A DNA stretch of 64,000 bases from Gordionus sp. m RMFG-2023 (Eukaryota > Nematomorpha > Gordioida > Chordodea > Parachordodidae), in NCBI RefSeq assembly GCF_954871325.1, contig NC_088777.1:4900509-4964508 (forward strand), read 5' to 3'. The notes under the pieces are model-generated. The model was not told the origin of the DNA and did no database searches. It saw nothing but the letters and a program-made list of their open reading frames with translations. Positions 12,148 through 23,108 of the stretch are shown here, one piece after another; within the stretch, counting starts at the first letter, position 1, and each line of letters starts with the position of its first letter. The position numbers were made by a program, and so were the translations under genes.

Positions 12148-15010
12148 ATTACAAAGTTTATATTTTTTAAATTATTTGTTAAAGAAATAACTGTCACCAG
12201 AACATACTATCCGCAATCTCCCCTAGTTATTTTTTATCATTTCATTTTTTTTAAAATATTAGTATAATTTTGTCACTGTTTTGTAGACTGTTTCAAAGAA
12301 TTGAAAATGAAAAATATATGAATATTAAACACTCCATTGTACAATTGTTTTTATACATACTGATTAATTGTCATAATTAATTTATATTAAAAACGGTCCA
12401 TCCAGAATTTTTAAATCTTTAACCCTAAACAGGACTTTTTTTAAAAATCTTACCATTTTTATCCCATTCTCGACTCATCCGCAAGTCTTTAATATATATA
12501 TGCTTTTTTTTGAAAGATACTCATAAAAAATGACACCGTGAACTATGCAGATAATTCGTCTTCTTATATGGTGATTGCGATGATCAATATTGGGTGAAAA
12601 GTTCGATATAGCGAAAACCAAAAAATGGCTTAAAATGATAATTTTGCTTAGATCTACTAAAAAATTTTTAAAGTAATTCTGAAATTAACATTAATAGATT
12701 ACTTTGTTAAAACAAATCATACCAATAAATTTTACGATACACTACAAATTATCTTATAATTATCGGATGTATAAAATTTCTCATGAAATGTTTATCATAT
12801 TATTTAATTATTTTGATTTAGATACTAAATGAACTACATAATTTGGCACAAATAAAATACCTACTATTTTTGTTAACTCGCTAGCATACTATATCATTAA
12901 TTACATTATATTCAAATTAATAAGAAGAACATTATCAACGCATTAATATTTTATTATGAGTTTATATATAAATAAAATGCATTATTACAATATATCATTA
13001 CATAACGTGATATCAATATATAATAAATTTGATATAATCATTATGGATTCTAAGAAACCGAAAGGCTAATCATTATAATAAAAAATATCAAATATACATT
13101 TTAATATTAATTTTTTAAAAAAACATTAATTAAAATCATTATAATTGAAATCATATCGCATTAGTTGTTTTTTTAATTGCAGATTAAAAACAATATCATT
13201 ATATGAAAAATATCCAAATATTAAGCTTTAATTTCTGTATAAATTTATACATACATAAATCATTATAATAAACAAACATTAAAATGGTTTATATATAATT
13301 TGTGATATAAAACATATGTATAAACCAAAATCATTAGAAATGAAAAAATATGAAAATATTAGTGTTGTAATCATTTGTTCATAAATCATTATAAGAAAAT
13401 TAAAATATTAGAATTTCTGAAGAAATAAATTTCTAAAATCATTATTAAAATTATCATTATTGTTTTGCATAGAATTGACTGAATAAAAAAGTTTATCAAA
13501 GCTATCACCACCCCATGGTGCATCCAATCCTTAGAAGCTTTTACCAGAAAACTCGGAATTCAGACTTTATCGCTATAATTGAAGATTTAATAATAAAAAA
13601 TATAAAGGTCATAAGTGGGCATGTGTTATTTTTTTACTAAATCAAAATATAAATAAATGACTATAAATCCTTTTTATATATCACATCTATAATATCTTCA
13701 TATAATAAGAAATTACCAGAAACATAAAGAATATTAATTGGCGTTCAATAAATATCATTTTAAATTTTGATAAGTAATGAATATATTAGTGATAAATTGT
13801 TTGAAAAATATTGTATGGATAGTGCGGGTGTTGAATGGTCAAAAAATGTTCTAATTAAAAAACTATAAGATATAGCCTAGATTTTAATTTTATTTAATAC
13901 ATTAATGTTTTGGATACACATTCCTCATATTAAATTTATTTGATTAAAAGCAGTCTTTAAATCTAGCTAATCTATCGCTCTCAAAAACATGGCCCTTATT
14001 CACGAACTGTCATAATAAACATTTTAAACTATTCTCATCATCAGATGGAATCACTTTAAAAATAATTTAACTAGATAATATTACCTCTATTTTTATGAGT
14101 AGAAAACTCTACTTCTTCATCTTATTTTTAATTATTTTTGTTGATTTTATATTTTTATATGTATTTTCTAACCATATACACAGTTAGCTTTCCGAACTTC
14201 CCAAAGTAATTAATAAACTATAGGTCATAAAAGAACTGTAGAAGTAACATTTTTTTTATGACTTCAATACTGACAAATTTTCTTAATATAGATTTACTCG
14301 AGTTTTCTGGTCATCACTCTAACTAGCGTAAACGAAGGCCGGTCCTAGGGTGGAAGTATAGGTTTGTAAGGTGGTTGCACTCTCCTGGCTTCGAGCTATA
14401 ATATAAAAAAGAATAGGTTATTATGTCTATTTATATCTTCCAGAAATGTGTGGTGCATAAAATAGAAGTAACTGTAAAAGAAATTCTATTTAAAAGAGTT
14501 TAGAGATATTTTTGTTACCAGTTTCCAATCGATGGAACTGAAGAAGCGCAGGGAGGCAATGGAATGGATGGTGGTGCTGGGATTGGATCCCAGCCTGTTC
14601 TTCATTTTCTATAATGAATGTAATATATTTATATTTAAAAAAATGCATGCATAATTATTATATTCATTATAACAAACTTTGGCTAGAAATTTCTGCAAAA
14701 CTTGGCAAGCCTCATCAGATATTGAATCTGGAATACGGACTATTGCTTTTTTACCTATTAATCCTATTATAAAAAAAGTATTGTTTTAAATCTTATAAAT
14801 TATAATAATGGTAAATTTGATAAAATTTATTAAGGTTGTATTTAAATTAACGACAAAAATTGGGGTGGCCAAGGCTCACTCTATCAGCGGGAGACTTCCG
14901 CAATTTTTGGAAAACACGCACAGACCTCCCTTAAGCAAAACTCCCGTAATTAAAAATCATCTGTAATTTTAAAATTCCTCCTTCAAAACAAAAACATTAA
15001 TTTCTACCCC
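12148..15010. repeat. Segmental duplication, unit Y (copy A)
   Basis: Matches 28380-31010 (copy B) and, for its left part, 33180-33686 (third copy). The block at 13020-13460 is a degenerate tandem repeat built on ATCATTATAAT plus an AAATATT core, about 50-60 bp per unit. A short conserved open frame at 14532-14654 is listed separately. I see no other exon. Confidence 0.75.
14532..14654 (+). CDS. Short conserved frame, unknown (copy A)
   Basis: 40 codons starting MELKKRREAMEWMVVLGLDP and ending in a Lys-rich tail. The duplicated copy at 30614 is also open and keeps the pattern (MELKKRMEAIDWMVELGLAP), with several conservative replacements. A third, inverted copy is closed early. It could be part of an exon of an unrecognised gene or a chance frame. 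I do not recognise the product. Confidence 0.3.
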   Translation: MELKKRREAMEWMVVLGLDPSLFFIFYNECNIFIFKKMHA

Positions 15011-15234
15011 AATTTGAAATATTGACCATGTAACCCCGGTCTAACAATATCTTATTAATATCTTATTTAAAAGCTTTTGCATTGATTTTTTGTAAATATG
15101 ATTTTAAAATGATATATAAGATATATTTTTTTAAAATTTATTACTTAATTTCCTTTAGTTGACATAAATGGACTTAACAGCTGATCGAGTTTTATAAAAT
15201 CTTTTAAAATTGGAACTATTTTTTGAAATTAATA

Positions 15235-15464
15235 TTAATTTATAAATTCAGCCTTAATATCCAGTTTATAGAATATTTTGCACTTATATGTACTCTTAGG
15301 GTGTTTAAAAATTTTGTTCCCATTATTTATAAGAAATAAAGTGTTAGTAGAAAACAAATTGATACTTTGCCAAGGATTTCGCTTTAGAGGCAAATCGAAA
15401 GGCTTTCGTCCTGTAAGCATTTTATACATGGTTACTCCCAGTGCCCAGATATCAACCCTAAAAT
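15235..15464 (-). CDS. PKC-like kinase, exon with DxW..G motif (3'-most seen)
   Basis: Minus strand. Starts after the acceptor AG at 15466-15465 in phase 1 and reads DFRVDIWALGVTMYKMLTGR, then KPFDLP, RNPWQS and KHPKS. This is kinase subdomains IX-X; the spacing up to KHPKS resembles atypical PKC (there NPDQN...IPRS). The frame closes at 15235 without the subdomain XI arginine region or the AGC tail, so either further exons lie to the left or the gene ends short. The exon joins cleanly in frame to the exon at 19171-19258 (codon G+AT = Asp). Confidence 0.75.
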
Positions 15465-15778
15465 CTTTCATGTTTTTTTATTATTTAAATATATAATATA
15501 CATTGCGATCATTTTGAATATGTTTAGGAGACGTAAGTAGTTCAGAAACAATTTTTGTTCAAATCTGAATAAATTCTATATATTGAACCTATATGGATAA
15601 AATATGAATTCCATAAGCTACTTAAAATAATTATTAGTTTATAAATTCTAAATTAATTTGAAGAAAAATTGATTCTTGGTCCAAATATACCTTTTGACGT
15701 GGAGTGGTGTATTAGGGGTGGGGATTAAAGCTCCCGCTAATTTTATTATGATTATTACCTTTTCCACATATTGTGAAG

Positions 15779-18541
15779 CAGGGTTGGCATGTCGGTCAAT
15801 TGACCGGAGGAATATTTGACCGGTCAAATACGGTCAAATACTCTAAAATATTAATGGCGAATAAATATTTTGATATAATTAACTAGTATGCATTAAAAGC
15901 ATGTTTATCAATCTTATTAGGTTACAATTATTTAAAAAATTATTTGTATCATGAATTGTTAAAAACAAAAGAATTTTTTTATTGTTAAAATATAAATATG
16001 TATTTTCCTAAATATAGTAATATTTTTAGTTATTTTTTTGCCTAATCATTGCCGTTTCTCGCCTTCTTTATTTTTTTCAATTCATTTTTCTTAAAAAAAA
16101 ATAAAAATACCCGATTTATTATAATCATAATATAATTTTTTCATTCTTATTTTTTAATAAATTTAAATTTTATTTAATATTTAGCCGAGTATAAATTATA
16201 TTAATTCTCATTTGTTTTACTTACACTTGCTATATTTGGTTTTTAAAATTAATTTTCATTTTAATTGTTCTGATCAGATTTACGGAATATTATTCAATTC
16301 TGGTAAAAAGTTATATATATTATATTATATTTATAATATTAAGAAATTATTGGAATAATTGGTCGATAATTATAAAATAGTTAAGATTGATTAACTTTAC
16401 AATAATCAAAATCATTTTTTGTTAAATTTTAATATATTAGGGATTATGGTCAAACCAAAGCATCATGTTTGGAAACATTTTCAAGAAGTACGCGATGGTA
16501 AATCAGTTAAAGCGGTGTGCAAGTTTTGCAAGATGTCCTATATCACCCACGTTGATAGAATGGTTAAACATTTATTAAGCAGCTGTACTATGTGCCCTGT
16601 TATAATTAAGGAAAAATTTTATTCAAATTCCAAAATATCAACCTCTACAAAAAATATCACAAATGTAATTTGTAATACTTCTAAGTCTAAATCTAATGAA
16701 GAATTGGGTGAAATTAGTGAGAATGATTATCAAATGAACAATATTTTGTCTTGTGACTCAGGAGAATTTGATTCCATTATTTCTAATCAATCTACAAGCA
16801 AGGCGATTAAATATAAATCTCAATCTTGTATAACCGGTTTCATAGATAGAATTAATCCCAAAGAAAAAAATGAGCTGGATCAATTGTTTGCAAAGGCTGT
16901 ATATGCGAGCAATTTACCTTTCCACATCACTGAAAATCCCTACATCCAAGAATTTTTTAAAAAAATACGTCCTATTTACACATTACCCAGGAGAAGGCAG
17001 CTGGCTGGATATCTTTTAGACAAAGCGTCAGGTGATATGGAGGTGAGAGTTGCAGATATAATAGATAAAGCTCCTTACTTATCAATTGTATCAGATGGCT
17101 GGAGCAACATTAGAAACGAGAGTATTATTAATTTTATGGTGATGACGCCTGTTCCAGTGTTCTACAAATTTCTAAATACTGAGGAAAATCGCCATACGGC
17201 AGATTATATTGCCCAGGAATTTAAAAATGTAATTCATGAATTGAATCCGGTAAAAGTATATTCTTTAGTTACTGATAATGCCGCTAACATGAAAGCAGCC
17301 TGGAGAATTCTAAAATCTGAATCTATTTATAATCATATACAATGTTATGGTTGTGCAGCGCATACATTGCAGTTATTCTTTCACGATTTTGAACGATTGA
17401 ACGCCTTCAGTGACCATATTTCAATAATTAAAAAAATTGTTAAATTTTTCAAGAATAAACACATACCAGCTGCAGTATTTTCCCGTAATAAGAATCTTCA
17501 TGGCATACCATCTACATTAAGTACAATTAGCCAAACAAGATGGGCATCGTCAATAAAATGTATGGAACAAATTCAAATATGCAAGAAAGCTCTAAAAGCA
17601 TCAGTTGTTGAAGTAGCTGTTTGTGATATTTGTCCCATAGAAATTACCAATAATATATTAAACGAAGAATTTTGGACGCCTTTAGCTACCTCATTGTTGA
17701 AAGTGAAAGGGGATAAATGTACTTTGGCCCAAGTAAAAAACGAGATGCTTAATTTGGAAAAACACATAATACAATCATGCCATGATTCTATATTTTCTCC
17801 ATCTCAAGAAAAAAAAATTAAGGTTATGTTTGAAAAGAGAAAAACTGATCTAAATACATGTGCTCACAATGCTGCTTATTTATTGGACCCCCAATATCAA
17901 GGGGGGCATCTTACTAATACTGAATTTGATGAAGCATGTAATATAATACAAGAATTGGGTATTTTACAAGGTGGTGATAATCAAAATATTTTGAGTAATA
18001 TAGTAAATTTCAGAAGCAAAAGCGGTATATTTAATAGCCATAATATGTGGAAAGTTGTAACTTCCATAAGAAACAATCAAATTTCGGCCTCAAGTTGGTG
18101 GAATGCATTTTGCCCACCTTGCCCATTAAGAGAAGTCGCTAATATTTTACTAACATTTCCTAGTTCGACTTCTTCTTCTGAAAGAAATTGGTCGGTTTAG
18201 GGCAATATTCACACGAAAAACAGAAATAGATTAAAGGCTTCTACAGCAGGAAAATTAGTAAGAGTGTATCATAATTTAAGATTGATTAAAAATATTAAAG
18301 AAAATAATGATATTGAATATGAATCGGAACAAGACTCTGCCACGGAGGGTGAAACATTGACTATAGAATGAATTAAAAAATATTATGATATTTATTATTA
18401 TACATAGATTTATTATAATATTATATAAATGCAAAATAAATATTGGTGTAAAAAACATTTATTTGAATTTGACCATATTTGACCGGTCAAATATCGGTCA
18501 ATTGACCGAATTGTATTTGACCGGTCAAATGCACAACCCTG
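15779..18541 (+). mobile_element. Near-complete hAT transposon
   Basis: Terminal inverted repeats CAGGGTTG... and ...CAACCCTG bound a 2763-bp element flanked by a perfect 8-bp duplication TTGTGAAG (15771-15778 and 18542-18549), the hAT hallmark. Subterminal repeats of TTTGACCGGTCAAAT and CGGTCAATTGACCG lie at both ends and probably bind the transposase. It sits in an intron of the kinase gene, on the opposite strand. The transposase frame is intact but for one stop near its end. Confidence 0.95.
16446..18371 (+). CDS. hAT transposase with BED zinc finger (one in-frame stop)
   Basis: I start at MVKPKHHVWKHF because the BED finger begins there; the frame is open nine codons further up. The BED finger covers about residues 5-60, with CKFC and a downstream H...H/C pair. 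The RNase H-like fold includes VSDGWSN and LVTDNAANM, CxxH appears as CAAHTLQLFF, and the C-terminal dimerisation block reads WWNAFCPPCP and SSERNWSV. TAG at 18198-18200 interrupts the frame where hAT proteins usually have an aromatic residue; reading resumes as GNIHTKNRNRL to TGA at 18369-18371. The stop suggests a recently dead copy or suppressed reading. It cuts and pastes the element in the nucleus. Confidence 0.9.
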
Positions 18542-18549
18542 TTGTGAAG

Positions 18550-19170
18550 TGATTGAATCCCCACCACTCTCTCCAAAATTAAATTATTTACGTATTTTTT
18601 TTCAAAAGTAATAAATTTTAATCTCTTTATTATTGTTATAAAAATTAAAAATTTCAAAAGTCAAATCTTTTTCATATATTTTTTTATAGTTTAACAAAGT
18701 AAACACCAACAAAACATCCTATCATTTTTATAAATATGCCTTTTAAATTGCATTTACCAATATGCTTTATAATTTTTTAAAAAAATTGTCATATTAAAAA
18801 TATAGGATTTACACTTTCCTTAATTCTATACACACAAATCGCTATATCTTAATTTGAATTTCTACATATCATGTAAAAAAATCTTGGAAATAAATAAGTA
18901 TCTCTATACAAAGTGCTCTAATTTCCTATGTCGAAACAATCATAGGTCTGCCTACGATAATCAAGAAAACGTTCGATTAGGTATATTAGAAATATTGACT
19001 ATATTATAAAGGAAAATAAACACAAGAAACAGTGATATTAAGAATATCAAAAAAAAATTATAAATCCCTCTATTATGTTAAATATGTAACATTATTTGTA
19101 AAGTAATATTAAAAAAACGATATAAAATATTTATTGATTATGGGAGATAAAAAATCAATAAAATATTTAC
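18550..19170. other. Kinase intron, right part
   Basis: AT-rich intron sequence between the hAT element and the next kinase exon. The last 150 bp are conserved in the duplicated copy at 31030-31167. Confidence 0.6.
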
Positions 19171-19258
19171 CATAACTTTTACCCAGCCAGATTTCAGGCG
19201 CTACATAGTCCAGTGTACCCACCCTCTCTTTGATTTTTTCGCCGTAACTAAAATCTCT
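19171..19258 (-). CDS. PKC-like kinase, activation-segment exon
   Basis: Reads RDFSYGEKIKERVGTLDYVA then PEIWLGKSY. This is the activation loop and the APE motif (VAPE), with GTLDYVAPE standing where PKCs have GTPNYIAPE. Acceptor CTAG at 19260-19259 (phase 0) and donor GTAAAT (phase 1) fit both neighbours. The usual activation-loop Thr before GT is Val here (ERVGT), so classical loop phosphorylation may be altered. Confidence 0.85.
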
Positions 19259-19481
19259 CTAGATTAAGTTATTATCCAAAAATTATATATATGTAAAAGT
19301 AAAGAAGGTAATTATTTTGTTAAATACATCTCATTGTAATTTTAATTTTCACAATATTAGTGCTTGAAAGAAGGAATATATTTCCGATAAGTTAATTCTG
19401 TATAAAACTATGCGTTGAGTTTGTATCATGAGATATTGTTCGTTATGAACTTAAATTGTTGCATTTTTTTGGTAAAACTCA

Positions 19482-19652
<171 letters not shown>

Positions 19653-19739
19653 TTATTTCCTAAAAAAAATGATTTAATCAAGAATTTATATAAACTGGCA
19701 ATTTAAAATTAAATACATATTTTCCCGAAAATGTAAAAC

Positions 19740-19876
19740 CTTTGGAATGTAGGAATGATACCCCTAAGACCATCTCCGCTACATAGAATTTAGCGGACTC
19801 TTCTGGAATTCTACCCAAATATTTAATAAGATTATCCAAATCTCCACCGCATGCATAATCCATAGCTATGATGTAA
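19740..19876 (-). CDS. PKC-like kinase, hinge and helix E exon
   Basis: Reads YIIAMDYACGGDLDNLIKYL, then GRIPEESAKFYVAEMVLGVS and FLHSKG. GGDL after the hinge and PEE.A.FY.AE..L...LH are AGC/PKC signatures. Acceptor TTGTAG and donor GTTTTA; phase 2 in, phase 1 out. Confidence 0.9.
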
Positions 19877-20008
19877 CTACAATATTACAATTTGCGATAA
19901 AATTTTAAGTATTATTTTTGTTAAGACTAATTTAAAAAAAATGCCTTGTCCCATCCTCATAAATTTATATCCTAAATAATTTAATAATTAACAAAAAAGT
20001 AAATATAC

Positions 20009-20106
20009 TTATTGGGTGTTTGGAAACAGACATGGTAGCCGACAAGGAAAGGCTGGTACGTCGCAATTTTGAGAACTTCCTTTTCATTTTCGTATAAATC
20101 AAATGC
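20009..20106 (-). CDS. PKC-like kinase, N-lobe exon (5'-most seen)
   Basis: Reads AFDLYENEKEVLKIATYQPF then LVGYHVCFQTPN. It matches the helix C to beta-4 part of PKC (E.. VL.....PFLV.LH.CFQT). Acceptor TTTAAG at 20108-20107, donor GTATAT, phase 2 out. The glycine loop and the VAIK lysine must lie on exons further right on the minus strand; I could not find them up to the 21.4 kb repeat. Confidence 0.85.
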
Positions 20107-20194
20107 CTTAAACAAATATGATGGACTTAAATAAACCAGCGTTGATAAATATCCCTATTTAGGTAGATAAAAACCAACCGTATAAGATATTAGG

Positions 20195-20440
20195 CCAATG
20201 CAAAATTATGTAAGCCTCGAGATTTGGCAAATAAACGCCTAATCCTTTCTGCCATATTTGAGCTAAATATCCAGGCTCATATAATATTATTTTTGGCTAA
20301 AATCTTAATCTCAAGGTTTTTAAACCCAAATCGGTCAAAAAAAATATACCAAGAGTTGCTAGTCTACGAAAATTTTAGCCAATCGGGCTTAAAGTCATTA
20401 ACATTATATATAAGTTATATTGTTTTTTCAAACTTTCAAA
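20195..20440. repeat. Diverged MITE-like repeat
   Basis: GTAAGCCTCGAGATTTGGC and GGCTAAAATCTTAATCTCAAGG recall the middle of the MITE at 50029-50248. Ends are not recognisable. The open frame across it is treated as chance. Confidence 0.4.
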
Positions 20441-20454
20441 TAACATAATGCTAT

Positions 20455-20580
20455 AGACCTGTGCGCCGGCGCCGACCTTTTTTAGTTGCGCCGAAAATTT
20501 TGCCGTTTAAGATAATCACGCCGGCGCGCCGCTTATTTTCATATCGCGGAGCACGGCCGGCGCAGAAATTTCTTCTAATC
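20455..20580. repeat. GC-rich island, probable hAT terminal sequence
   Basis: TAGACCTGTGCGCCGGCGCC followed by repeated GCCGGCGC palindromes, in DNA otherwise about 75-80% AT. The TAGxCCTGTGC start looks like a hAT-type terminus but no partner end or target duplication is seen. Confidence 0.4.
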
Positions 20581-21416
20581 TGCTGTCGCAAATATTTGAC
20601 ACTCTACTAGATTATATTATATATTGTATACCTATAAAGAGTTCTGCCACCTAATAATAAATATATATTTTGTATAATGTTAATTTAGCATAGCTTACAA
20701 AATGTCTTGTATTGCAATACTTTAATTATTCATATATATTTATTGAATTTATATTGGTATATGGGTCATTGCATGTCAAATCAATCCCTTTTGACATTTA
20801 GATTCTTAACTCTATCAGAACCGGAGATATTGGGCTTCAAAGTGGCTAAGCTGTCATTTTTCGAAAAAAATGATTTTTTAAAATTGTGATAACTTTTATA
20901 TTAGATGTATTATATATATCTATGGCTCATTTTATAGCCCTAAGTAAACTCTTGAACGTATGTTAAATAAAATTAATTTTTAATTTATATATTTTTTTAA
21001 AATTGCGGTTAAAATTTTGTAATAAGTTTTCAAAATGATTATATAATTATATAGATAATATATTCATTGTTTTGGATGTATTAGATGACTGTTTTGGATA
21101 CATTATATAAATATATCGATAATAATGAAGATTGGTAAATGAATTTGTAAGTGGGAGATTCAAATATTAGACTAAATTTTTTTTTCCAAATTTCAGATAT
21201 TTTGTAAAAACAAAAAATTTCAGTGTGGGGCCAAAAAAATTAAGTAGGAAAAATCTTATTTTTAAAAAATCAGATAGATGGCGTAAGTAGTTTAAAATAC
21301 CAATTTTAACTATATAAGTCAATCTAAGAAATTTTTTTATTCCATAATAAAATATTTATTGAATAATTTATATTAAGCATAATATTTAAAATAATTTTAA
21401 TTAAAGTTCTTTAAAT
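20581..21416. other. AT-rich spacer
   Basis: Nothing convincing; a short frame at 20707-20889 lacks splice sites or family features. Confidence 0.4.
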
Positions 21417-22860
21417 TTAATTTATATATTGCCATTTAGATTCACCATTAGTTAAAGTGTAAGTTCTTCCTGCGGATATGGTTACATAACTTATATGATT
21501 TAATACATTATTTACTTTATAATATATACCAAATGGATGTAGGGTAACCTGGGAAGTGGCCCAGTGATAACCTTGGACTTCATCTTGAAGTATAAAAGAG
21601 TAATTTTCAGAAAAATCACAGATAACCAAATAATGATTATGCTCTAAATTGTTTTTAAGATTATCTATTTAGCTGTTCAGTAATAAAAGCACGGCGAATC
21701 AAAAATAAATATTTTTTCAAATAATTAATTAAGAAATTCGTCAGCTGTTTGCGTTAGGATCTCTAGACTATTCTATCTACAGATATCCATTGCTTGAACG
21801 TTATCCTGTATATATCATGTGCAATTAATAAATTTTCTAATAGCCTTTAATTCTTGGTCCCCAGGACATTCATGACATTCGCCAAAATAACAGGCTGTTA
21901 TGGGAGGATTGCTGAAATTATGTCTTTGTAAGTCTTTACTTCAAAATCCCTATTTTTTGTTAAAGTTGTTAAATTGTTATTTATTATTAACAACTAAACA
22001 TTCTGATGGATTGGGCAGACACAAACCGAGTGAGTGCCACTTGAACCTGGCATTATGCAATATTTAGGGCGCAATGAGGCGAATTTTAAAAATCCGATTT
22101 TACGAGAAGATTAGATAGCTTTAAAATTTATATAGATTTCTTTTAAATTATTAAGAATTAACTGTTTTTGAACATTAATCTTTTCATCATTTTCAATTAT
22201 AGAAAGGAAATTTTTTTTCCGGGTAGTAATCTACTATATTTACGTTTAAATAGAAACTTTTTACAACGTCAACTGTGCTCTGATCTGTGGTTTTTCCTGT
22301 CTTGGGATTTTTGACCAAGAATGAATTTTGAAAACGGATCATAAGAAGCGTTAAATTGTTTTTTAATTTTTTGAATGCTCTAATTTGGAGGTAATGTCGT
22401 TAATAATTGATATTTTTGTGTTTTAGACAATAATGGATAATTATTTTTCATATGAATTATCAAATCGTCGCTACCATTTGGATTCATCTTTGGTTGAAGA
22501 ATTTTGCCAATAGCTTTTGAAAGTCTGCTGAGCCTGAGATATCCTTTTTCTCTTAGTCTCTTTTTTTATTGGAGAATGCCCATTTGATTTAAAGTAGGAT
22601 TTAAGGATTCTAAAAAAAGTGTAGTGAGTTGCGCATTGTCGATATTAATAGGATAACCATTTTCTATTTGAAGTTGTAGGATGTTGCTATCCTCTAAAAT
22701 TGGAATACTATTCTTCTTTTTATATAAAAATTTGCTACACTTAGCACAAATATATTCTCCTTTGCTAATTTTATGATACATTGTTATCCAAATCTTCACT
22801 TTTCTTAAACCTTTTTTGAAATAGTGATTTTGAAGATTCAATGGATTTGTACAAAACATA
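21417..22860 (-). pseudogene. Relic of a repeated zinc-ribbon protein family
   Basis: Pieces of one protein follow each other on the minus strand. A start lies at 22859 (LQNHYFKKGLRKVKIW) with a CAKC pair. Next come RLREKGYLRLSRLSKAIGKI (about 22540), NPKTGKTTDQSTVD (about 22290), a SGTHSVCVCP-like stretch (about 22050), CYFGECHEC (about 21880), and FSENYSFILQDEVQGYHW with TLHPFGIYYK (21600-21530). I remember this order of motifs from multicopy uncharacterised proteins in arthropod and cnidarian genomes that behave like transposon genes, but I cannot name the family. Several stops and frame changes show it is dead. Confidence 0.6.
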
Positions 22861-23108
22861 TTAATAAAATATTAATAAATTAATTAATTTTAAAAATTAC
22901 AAATTTTATGAAAAAGTAACAGATAAAAAAATTGATAAATTATTGGGAAAAAATTATTCGAAAAATCGATAATTTAATTAATGCCTACTTAATAAATTTT
23001 ATTAGTACCGATACCATATTTTGGTGGCCGATCCGATCCCATATTCCCTTACATTAAATTGATATCGGCAGATTACCGATCCGATATCATATCTAATTTT
23101 GTATTCTG

